DNA from: a virus
Length of the DNA: 32,060 nucleotides
Virus record (IMG/VR): IMGVR_UViG_3300006192_000532
Span: 1-32,060 of that record
Reading direction: 5' to 3' (one strand)
Below are positions 1 to 7,305 of the stretch, one piece after another; within the stretch, counting starts at the first letter, position 1, and every line of letters starts with the position of its first letter. A program made the translations under genes and the position numbers. The notes beneath the pieces were generated by a model that saw nothing but the letters and a program-made list of their open reading frames with translations, did no database searches and was not told the DNA's origin.

Positions 1-56
1 GCTTAAGTGTTAATACACTAATATCTTTTTTATCCTAGTGTAAGTAAACAATATAA

Positions 57-923
57 CTATCTTTCTTTCCCTAAGAAAAATACACCTACCATGCCTGGTC
101 CTGTATGAGTCCCAATAATTGGCCCCAAGATATTTATTACTATGTCTTTGGGCGTTATCTCACTTAAAATCAGAGATTTTAGATACTCTGCATCTTCTAA
201 ACAATCACCATGAGCGATGTATATCATCTGTTCTTCTGGTTTTATAGCACGAGCTTTAAATTCTTCAAATAAAGTCTTGATCGATTTTTTTCTTCCTCTA
301 ATTCTTTTTACAGCGCTAAGACTTCCATCATTAGAGACAATCAAAACTGGTTTTACAACAAGCAAATCCCCAATAGCTGCACTGGTGGCTGATATTCGCC
401 CCCCTCTCTTTAAATGTTCCAAACTATCTATAGTAAACCAGTGATTTACCTTAAGTTTGTTAGACTCGATCCAATCTACTATTTCTTGTTTAGATTTTCC
501 TTGCCTTAACATCTCGCACGCATAATACACCAATAAGCCCTGACCAATAGAAGCACTTTTCGAATCAATAACTGTTAAATCTGCTTCTGGGTGCGCCTCC
601 ACTATTTCGTTTCTAGCTAGAACAGAACAATTAAACGTTTCACTTAAAGCTGATGAGAAACCTATATAGATAACTGATTCCCCTTTTGATATGAATTTTT
701 CAAACTCTTTCTCAAAAATATATGGCGTAATTTGCGCAGTCGTTGGCATGCTTCCATTTCGAAGTGCATTATAAAAATCTTTATGACTCAGAGAATTTCC
801 AAAATCATCTGTGTAGGTGATTCCATTTAATTGATAAGTAAAAGGAATTATGTGGATATTGTTTTGCGAAATATACTCAACAGGTAAATCGCAATTTGAG
901 TCTGTTATAATAGTTGTTCCCAT
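57..923 (-). CDS. DegV family fatty-acid-binding protein
   Basis: This 288-residue protein matches the DegV family in length and layout. Members are soluble proteins that bind a single fatty acid and, in several Firmicutes, hand it to the FakA kinase. Visible family marks are the N-terminal TDSNCDLP motif (about residues 7-14), the TTAQITPY segment that lines the lipid pocket, and HLKRGGRIS near residue 170. The ATG has a good Shine-Dalgarno (GAAAGGTGATTGA). It follows a phasin-like gene and a TetR gene on the same strand, which suggests one lipid-related operon. A weak inverted repeat (14-20 with 36-42) downstream of the stop may end the transcript. This is host DNA, more AT-rich than the phage genes. 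The family call is firm; the ligand is inferred. Confidence 0.93.
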   Translation of the reverse strand: MGTTIITDSNCDLPVEYISQNNIHIIPFTYQLNGITYTDDFGNSLSHKDFYNALRNGSMPTTAQITPYIFEKEFEKFISKGESVIYIGFSSALSETFNCSVLARNEIVEAHPEADLTVIDSKSASIGQGLLVYYACEMLRQGKSKQEIVDWIESNKLKVNHWFTIDSLEHLKRGGRISATSAAIGDLLVVKPVLIVSNDGSLSAVKRIRGRKKSIKTLFEEFKARAIKPEEQMIYIAHGDCLEDAEYLKSLILSEITPKDIVINILGPIIGTHTGPGMVGVFFLGKER

Positions 924-949
924 TCAATCACCTTTCATAAAATAGAATG

Positions 950-1007
950 ACCAGTTGGAGCAGCAATGACATTAAATAATCTGCCATCACTCTGCCTTTT
1001 AACTGGT
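950..1007 (-). other. Imperfect inverted repeat in the phasin-degV gap
   Basis: In the 96-base gap, ACCAGTT at 950-956 pairs with AACTGGT at 1001-1007, and AGCAG at 959-963 pairs with CTGCC at 992-996 (one G-U pair on the minus-strand RNA). The loop is long and AT-rich and no T-tract follows, so it is not a standard terminator. It could be a processing or stability element that separates expression of the two genes. It matches no riboswitch that I recognise. Confidence 0.3.
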
Positions 1008-1019
1008 ATTCTTAGTTAA

Positions 1020-1370
1020 TTACTTTTTCAACTCGCTTATATCTGTCTTGGTAGCTATTTCCTTCTCTTTCAAGATATCAATTAGCTCTTCCCTAATAAT
1101 TTTTCTCACATCATCTTTTTTCATTAGATCTTCTTTGCGAGCGATATCTTTATAGTCTAATGACTCTAGGATTTCATCCCTAATCATTTTCTTGAAATCA
1201 TCGCGTTGCTCTTCTCCTTTTTTGACAAGGTCATTCACTAAATCTTTAGCGTTCTTACGAGATACTTCACCTTTGTTCACAAGTTCATTAACAGCTTCTT
1301 CAATTTTCTCCCTTGAGTACGAAAATACCCCAAGCCCCAAATTAATAGATTTTTCGATTATTCCTGACAT
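1020..1370 (-). CDS. Phasin-like coiled-coil protein
   Basis: A 116-residue, highly charged, almost wholly helical protein. It starts with an amphipathic segment (MSGIIEKSINLGLGVFSYSR), followed by heptad-like helices rich in Lys, Glu and Asp. This pattern is seen in small proteins annotated as phasin family or polyhydroxyalkanoate-granule-associated proteins in Firmicutes, including the recurring VNELVNKGEVSRKNAKDLVN stretch near residues 27-46. It lies between a TetR regulator and degV on the same strand. No catalytic residues, signal peptide or membrane segment are visible. Granule or membrane-surface binding is an inference from family resemblance; a general coiled-coil protein is the alternative. 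Confidence 0.7.
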   Translation of the reverse strand: MSGIIEKSINLGLGVFSYSREKIEEAVNELVNKGEVSRKNAKDLVNDLVKKGEEQRDDFKKMIRDEILESLDYKDIARKEDLMKKDDVRKIIREELIDILKEKEIATKTDISELKK

Positions 1371-1402
1371 TTACATTTTCCTCACTTTCATAAAATATTT
1401 AT

Positions 1403-1981
1403 TTATTCAAATAGTATTTGTATAGCGTTTAATGCTTCTGGCAAATCTTCATCATAATCAAGTAATACCTGAATACCCGTACCGAACATCGATCCTAGAA
1501 TTAAGCGTGATAAGGATTTTGTAGAGTATCCTTTTAATTCTTTCATCTGAAAGTTGTTAACAATATACTTTTCTATCATATCTGATAATTCTTTGAATAA
1601 GTCACTTAGCAAGTTGCTAAAAACCGGGGACCACAGAGCCAGACCTGTAAAGTCATAGAGTAGCCTAAAGAGCTCTGGATTGTACTTTAACATTTTTGTA
1701 AAGTATTTTATTAATGATTTTGCCCTTTCCTTTGGTGATTCCTCTTTCTTTAGGGATTCTTCAATCTCATGCAGATATTTATCAATCATCATCCGCACAA
1801 CTTCTTTAAACAGCCCCTCTTTGTTTTTGAAATAATAATTCAGCTGACTTAACACAACACCTGCCTTGTCTGCAATATCTCTTGTTGAAACATTCGCATA
1901 ACCTTTGGTTGATATAACCTCAAAAGCAGCTATTAGTATTCTTTCCGGTTGACTTTGCTGTTCTGCTTCTGTAAGCATCAT
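1403..1981 (-). CDS. TetR/AcrR family transcriptional regulator
   Basis: About 192 residues, the usual TetR length. The N-terminal helix-turn-helix is clear: helix 1 near ERILIAAFEVISTKGY, then the recognition part VSTRDIADKAGV, and the hallmark YYFKNKEGLF that closes the DNA-binding domain. The remainder is a variable all-helical ligand-binding domain. I chose the ATG at 1981, next to the purine-rich AGGTGGTGAT Shine-Dalgarno; the frame is open five codons further to a TTG at 1996, which lies inside that Shine-Dalgarno region. It is the first gene of an operon with the phasin-like gene and degV, so autoregulation and control of a lipid-related function are likely. The ligand cannot be predicted. 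This is the last host gene before the prophage. Confidence 0.93.
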   Translation of the reverse strand: MMLTEAEQQSQPERILIAAFEVISTKGYANVSTRDIADKAGVVLSQLNYYFKNKEGLFKEVVRMMIDKYLHEIEESLKKEESPKERAKSLIKYFTKMLKYNPELFRLLYDFTGLALWSPVFSNLLSDLFKELSDMIEKYIVNNFQMKELKGYSTKSLSRLILGSMFGTGIQVLLDYDEDLPEALNAIQILFE

Positions 1982-2023
1982 ATCACCACCTCTCAATTTC
2001 GGTCGGGCGTTCGAATTATTTAT

Positions 2024-2052
2024 AGTGTATTACTTTTTTATTTGTCTGTCAA
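2024..2052 (-). promoter_or_regulatory. Sigma-A-type promoter of the tetR operon
   Basis: On the minus strand a perfect -35 hexamer TTGACA (2047-2052) is separated by exactly 17 bases from TACACT (2024-2029), a 4-of-6 match to the -10 consensus. The tetR start codon lies about 40 bases downstream. Its position shows that the prophage integrated just upstream and left the operon's core promoter intact. Confidence 0.75.
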
Positions 2053-2171
2053 TAATTAAATGACGATTTTATAACCATTTTTATAACCTCAGTTTCATCC
2101 TTAAATTTGAACTTCAGTAGACCCTCTAAATAAAGCTTACTTTTTCTGCTGTGAGCGTGTATCTATATGGA
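2053..2171. other. Probable prophage-chromosome junction (att region)
   Basis: This AT-rich gap separates the host tetR promoter from the last serine recombinase gene. Large serine integrases commonly lie next to one attachment site, so the left att site should fall here. TTTTATAACC occurs twice, at 2067-2076 and 2079-2088, as a 12-base tandem; it may be an operator, an UP-like element or part of the crossover region. I see no clear terminator after the recombinase stop. The exact core cannot be located without the right end of the prophage or an empty site. Confidence 0.5.
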
Positions 2172-3742
<1,571 letters not shown>

Positions 3743-3746
<4 letters not shown>

Positions 3747-4159
3747 TTTCCCACCTCACTTTCTATCAAGCTGTATACGTACTCAGCCTGTTTGAATGGA
3801 TCGATGAAAATCTTTCCTGCTTTTGGCATAATAAATTTTGTAGCTGGTTTGCATTCCTCTACTGGCTTATCTGGAAATATTCTGCCCATTTTACGCTGCC
3901 GTTTGAATCGCTCCGCTTCTGCTTTTTCAAAAGTCTCCTGATCGATGATAGCCGGATAGTACATATCACCAAGGTAGCGTTTATTTTGTAGTATTTTCTT
4001 TACTCCTGGATGGAAAAGCTTGAGTCCAACCGCTTCAGCTGCTGCAACATAGGCAAGGCCTGACAGATAGCCCTTGAAAATCATCCTAACCTGCTCCGCT
4101 TGCACTTCATCTATGACCGCTTTGCCTTTCTCAATTTTATATCCATATGGAATTGCCAT
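3743..4159 (-). CDS. Recombinase-domain protein lacking the catalytic domain
   Basis: This 138-residue protein begins directly with [20 protein letters not shown], the sequence that opens the recombinase DNA-binding domain of the two flanking integrases, and continues through the NKRYLGD motif near residue 60. It has no resolvase catalytic domain, nucleophilic serine, zinc ribbon or long coiled coil. It has its own Shine-Dalgarno (AGAAAGGTTGTGAG), starts four bases after the upstream recombinase stop and overlaps the next start by four. This clean gene structure argues for a functional accessory protein, for example one that binds att DNA or forms mixed complexes, rather than random decay. 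A recombination-directionality role is speculation. Confidence 0.8.
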
Positions 4160-4163
4160 AGTC

Positions 4164-5714
4164 TCACAACCTTTCTCTTAGCGTTAATCCACATTTAAGC
4201 ACAAAGCCTATTTCAAATCTTTTGAATACAATAATGTACTCAACATGCTCTTCAAAGGCAGCCTCATCAAATTCTTTAAGAGTACCTACGCCATTGATGT
4301 ACTTGATGAGCGCATTCAATGCTTCCAGGTGCTCGTGCTCATGAGCGAGCGAGGCGTAAAGTGCTTCTTTTTCATCACTTATCTGTTTAGCCTCCGCAAG
4401 AAGACCTGAATTCTGGTCATTAAAAACCGCTGGTTCAAGATACTCCTTTGCAAGCAACTCCATAAGCTTCTGCCTTTTGTTCAAATTGTCCTCAAGAGCC
4501 ACATCCAATTTATCAAGTCGCGCCAGTGCCTCACCCTGATTAAGATCTTTTAGGCTAGCCAGCAGCGGCTGCAGTAACACTTTATTAGAAAACGACAGTT
4601 TATTGATCATATTCAGGAAAGCCACTTCGATATTTTTTTCGCGGATGAATTGCATGCTGCATTGGTCTACTCTTTTAATATGTGTTTTGCAGGCATAAGC
4701 GAAATATTTGACTTTTGATTCAGTATGAGTTCTTCGCTTCCAAGTGGCACCACATTCGCCGCAGATGATTTTCCCTGAGAACGGATAGCGGTTTTGATAC
4801 TTGCCTTCTCCCGTCTTTATCTTCAACTCCTTGGAGCGCCTTTCGATTATTTCCTGTACCATTTCAAAATCTTCAGCGCTGATAATCGCTTCATGATGAT
4901 CTTTGACGTAGTACTGATTCTTCTCACCGTTATTGATGTGTCTAACGAAGGAACTGTCAGTAAAGGTTTTTTGGTAAAGCACGTCACCTTTATACTTTTC
5001 ATTCCGAAGAATCGAATTCACTGTGCCTGCTGACCACTGCGTTTTGCGTCTTGTTGAGATTCCTTTATCGTTGAGGTCCCTCGCAATTACATGGCCACCT
5101 TTACCGGCTAGGCATTCAGCAAAAATGTACTTGGCTACATCCACCTCATCTTCATTGATTACCATCAGCCCATCTTCATTTTTGTATCCATAAGGCGGAT
5201 ATGCCACTACATACGTTCCGTTTTGGAACCGCTTCTCGATGGACCATTTTTCATTTTCCGAAATTGAAATTGACTCACTTTCCGCAAGGCTGCTAAAAAT
5301 TGTGAGCAGCAGTTCATTCTCCATATCACCGGTGTTGATATTTTCTTTTTCAAAGTAAATGAATACTTTCAGCTTAATAAGCTTTCTAACCGCTTCTAAG
5401 CACTCTGTTGTGTTTCTTGCAAAGCGGCTGATGGATTTGATAATAATAAAGTCAATCTTGCCGGCCCCACAATCATCAAGCATTTTGATAAGTCCATCAC
5501 GCTTGGCCATGCTTGTACCTGATACGCCTTCATCATAGTAAAGTCCGACGTACTCCCAGTTGGGATTGCTCTTAATGCTGGTCTCATAATGACTTCTTTG
5601 AGCATCCAAGCTGACGAGTTGTTCACGACTATCCGTAGAAACACGAGCATAAGCAGCAACACGTAGTTTCTTTTGCAGCTTCTCGTTTGCTTCAATCTTT
5701 GTTATCCGTTTCAT
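4164..5714 (-). CDS. Large serine recombinase (first full-length copy)
   Basis: A 516-residue large serine recombinase. The catalytic nucleophile lies in YARVSTD (Ser26); DEGVSGTS and SRFARN complete the resolvase core. The recombinase domain starts at YPPYGYKNEDG, and the zinc ribbon has CGEC followed by later Cys residues (YACKTH, QC). A coiled-coil tail rich in Leu, Lys and Glu follows. I chose the ATG at 5714 because AAAGGAGG lies just upstream; the frame runs 19 codons further without a comparable ribosome site. It is clearly diverged from the 524-residue paralogue, so the pair is not a recent duplication. It is the second gene of the integration operon, after the small SHOCT-like gene. 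Confidence 0.93.
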   Translation of the reverse strand: MKRITKIEANEKLQKKLRVAAYARVSTDSREQLVSLDAQRSHYETSIKSNPNWEYVGLYYDEGVSGTSMAKRDGLIKMLDDCGAGKIDFIIIKSISRFARNTTECLEAVRKLIKLKVFIYFEKENINTGDMENELLLTIFSSLAESESISISENEKWSIEKRFQNGTYVVAYPPYGYKNEDGLMVINEDEVDVAKYIFAECLAGKGGHVIARDLNDKGISTRRKTQWSAGTVNSILRNEKYKGDVLYQKTFTDSSFVRHINNGEKNQYYVKDHHEAIISAEDFEMVQEIIERRSKELKIKTGEGKYQNRYPFSGKIICGECGATWKRRTHTESKVKYFAYACKTHIKRVDQCSMQFIREKNIEVAFLNMINKLSFSNKVLLQPLLASLKDLNQGEALARLDKLDVALEDNLNKRQKLMELLAKEYLEPAVFNDQNSGLLAEAKQISDEKEALYASLAHEHEHLEALNALIKYINGVGTLKEFDEAAFEEHVEYIIVFKRFEIGFVLKCGLTLRERL

Positions 5715-5776
5715 TGTCTCAACCTCCTTTCTCGCAGTACTATACATCACTCTAAAAGCCTTATTTAGCAAGTCTT

Positions 5777-5992
5777 TTATGACATGATCTCCGCCAACAA
5801 CGGAAGGAAGGTTTGACGGTTTTTCGCCATGATTTTGTCGAATTCATCCTGAGAAATGAGACCTTTTTCCAAGAGCTTCTTTGTAAGTTTCTCAGCCACC
5901 AGATAATTGTGCTCATTCTTAAGCGCTTGTTCAGTGGGCCTTTCAGCCTTATATTGAATGGACTCAACGTCTTCTAACTTTGTTACTTTCAT
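5777..5992 (-). CDS. Small SHOCT-like protein of the recombinase module
   Basis: A 71-residue protein starting MKVTKLEDVESIQYKAERP, using the ATG preceded by AAAGAGGTCGAGAAT. The reading frame is open upstream to 6031 but without a better ribosome site. Its C-terminal half, KLLEKGLISQDEFDKIMAKN, has the short amphipathic pattern (leucine-glycine turn, then acidic helix) of SHOCT-like segments. It is the first gene of the operon with the recombinases, and similar small genes accompany such clusters in Clostridia prophages as I recall. No catalytic residues are visible. A helper or oligomerisation role is inference. Confidence 0.65.
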   Translation of the reverse strand: MKVTKLEDVESIQYKAERPTEQALKNEHNYLVAEKLTKKLLEKGLISQDEFDKIMAKNRQTFLPLLAEIMS

Positions 5993-6080
5993 ATTCTCGA
6001 CCTCTTTCCGAGGGAACATATCAATCAACACCCTCTAATAGTCCCAGGACAGAAATCAGCCGAATGAACGAAAAACAGCA

Positions 6081-6123
6081 AAAAAATAATGCCTACCGAA
6101 AGACGAATCTCTCGATAGGCATT
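6081..6123 (-). terminator. Rho-independent terminator after the amidase gene
   Basis: On the minus strand AATGCCTA (from 6123) pairs with TAGGCATT (to 6088), with extra CGA/TCG pairing after a one-base mismatch inside the stem, followed directly by a run of T (ATTTTTTT). It begins about ten bases after the amidase stop and ends the late transcript before the recombinase module. Confidence 0.85.
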
Positions 6124-6133
6124 ACCCTGGGTA

Positions 6134-6838
6134 TTATTCGCTGTATTTGATGAAAGCATCGGCAAAGCCCGCCGCCTTGACCTTTCGGAGCATAGCATCA
6201 GCATTCGCCTTGACAGAAAATGCGCCAAGCTGGATGCGGTAGTATTTCTTTGGCGTAGTCGGCTCGACAGGAGTTGCAGAGGTAAGACCGGATTTTACAT
6301 CAGCTCGAAACGTATCCATAGATTTGCCATGTTTCGGAAACCAGTGCATGACGTCACTATGATTACTGGCGATACCTAGCTTAGCTCCTTCGCTATGGCA
6401 AATGATATTTTTCTCCGTGAGCCCATACTGTTTGCAGAGATATACACATAGATCCACTGCTTCCTTGTAGACGGCAGAAAAATACGAGGCATCGGTCAGA
6501 CCGTCCTCGCAGATTTCAAAGCCTATATGTGTATCGTTCGCTGCACCTCCGGCATGCCAGCCTCTATGATTCCACGGTAGGGTTTGATATGTTGCGATGC
6601 TTCCATCAGACAGCTTGCCGATGAAGCCGTGGACGCATACCTGTCTTCCATCAGGGTTATCCTGATTCCAGTGGTTATTATAAGGATTATTGCCCAGAAG
6701 ACCATCATCGGGGGCAACATAACGTTTCAGATAGGGATTGTTCGCCCCGGTTGAATGTACCATAATACCCTTTGGCGTTATCGTTTTGCCTGCTTTATAG
6801 CAATCGTTGTTGGTGAGAATGAGTTTATGTAGATTCAT
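6134..6838 (-). CDS. N-acetylmuramoyl-L-alanine amidase endolysin with SPOR domain
   Basis: A 234-residue endolysin. The N-terminal amidase_2 (PGRP-like) zinc hydrolase domain spans about residues 15-185. Candidate zinc ligands are His28 in MVHSTG and a His in the DVMHWFPKHGKSMD segment near residue 160; WHAGG and IGFEICED are further core motifs. After a TPVEPTTPKK linker comes a SPOR repeat (YYRIQLGAFSVKANADAML) to the C-terminus, which in bacterial proteins binds denuded glycan strands. It cleaves the amide bond between N-acetylmuramic acid and the stem peptide at lysis. It has no signal peptide, so it depends on the holin. The start overlaps the holin stop by four bases and has AAGGAGG upstream. 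A strong terminator follows. Confidence 0.94.
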   Translation of the reverse strand: MNLHKLILTNNDCYKAGKTITPKGIMVHSTGANNPYLKRYVAPDDGLLGNNPYNNHWNQDNPDGRQVCVHGFIGKLSDGSIATYQTLPWNHRGWHAGGAANDTHIGFEICEDGLTDASYFSAVYKEAVDLCVYLCKQYGLTEKNIICHSEGAKLGIASNHSDVMHWFPKHGKSMDTFRADVKSGLTSATPVEPTTPKKYYRIQLGAFSVKANADAMLRKVKAAGFADAFIKYSE

Positions 6839-7239
6839 TTGACGTCCTCCTTATTGAGTTGTTCCAATGCGCCCCTGAGATTTTGTGGTATGGGTAAACC
6901 AATTTTCGCAGTGTTCTCCAGAATGCTGATTCCCTCATTGGAAAGGTAGAAGAAAATGACTGCTGTACGGATAGCTCCGCCGTTCTGGATCAGCTTGGAA
7001 TCGATGATGTGTCCAACGGCGACAAGCGAAAAGATGAGCACTTTCTTGAAGATGCCCCTGAAGCCCACTTCGCTTGAGAGTCGTTTTTCAAGGACCGCCA
7101 CCATGATGCCGGTGATGTAGTCGATGACTACAAATGCCACCAGGGCATACAGGAAGCCGTCCCATCCGCCGAGAAAGTAGCCGATGTAGCCGCCCACAGC
7201 GGCAATGATGATTTGAAAAGTGTTGATGATGTCTTTCAT
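6835..7239 (-). CDS. Phage holin (toxin secretion/phage lysis holin family)
   Basis: A 134-residue membrane protein from the ATG at 7239, which has GAAGGAGGAACTA upstream; five further codons in frame lack a ribosome site. Three to four hydrophobic segments are visible: residues about 5-25 (IIIAAVGGYIGYFLGG), 28-50 (FLYALVAFVVIDYITGIMVAVL), 66-84 (VLIFSLVAVGHIID) and 93-105 (TAVIFFYLSNEGISI). The DYITG motif and the NEGISILEN sequence are typical of the Bacillus/Clostridium holin_4 (Cph1/TcdE-like) family. It makes the membrane lesion that releases the endolysin encoded next to it. It is the first gene after the UUCG terminator, so it depends on read-through or on a promoter that I do not see. 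Confidence 0.93.
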   Translation of the reverse strand: MKDIINTFQIIIAAVGGYIGYFLGGWDGFLYALVAFVVIDYITGIMVAVLEKRLSSEVGFRGIFKKVLIFSLVAVGHIIDSKLIQNGGAIRTAVIFFYLSNEGISILENTAKIGLPIPQNLRGALEQLNKEDVK

Positions 7240-7254
7240 TAGTTCCTCCTTCAT

Positions 7255-7284
7255 AAAAACAGGAAGGACCCGAAGGCCCTTCCT
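7255..7284 (-). terminator. Terminator with UUCG tetraloop between tail and lysis genes
   Basis: The minus strand reads AGGAAGGGCC-TTCG-GGTCCTTCCT followed by GTTTTTAT. The ten-base stem has one G-U pair and closes on a very stable UUCG loop, with a T run right behind. It lies between the stop of the 968-residue tail gene and the holin start, with the T run reaching close to the holin Shine-Dalgarno. Confidence 0.9.
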
Positions 7285-7305
7285 GAATTAGTACTATTTA
7301 TTTTT

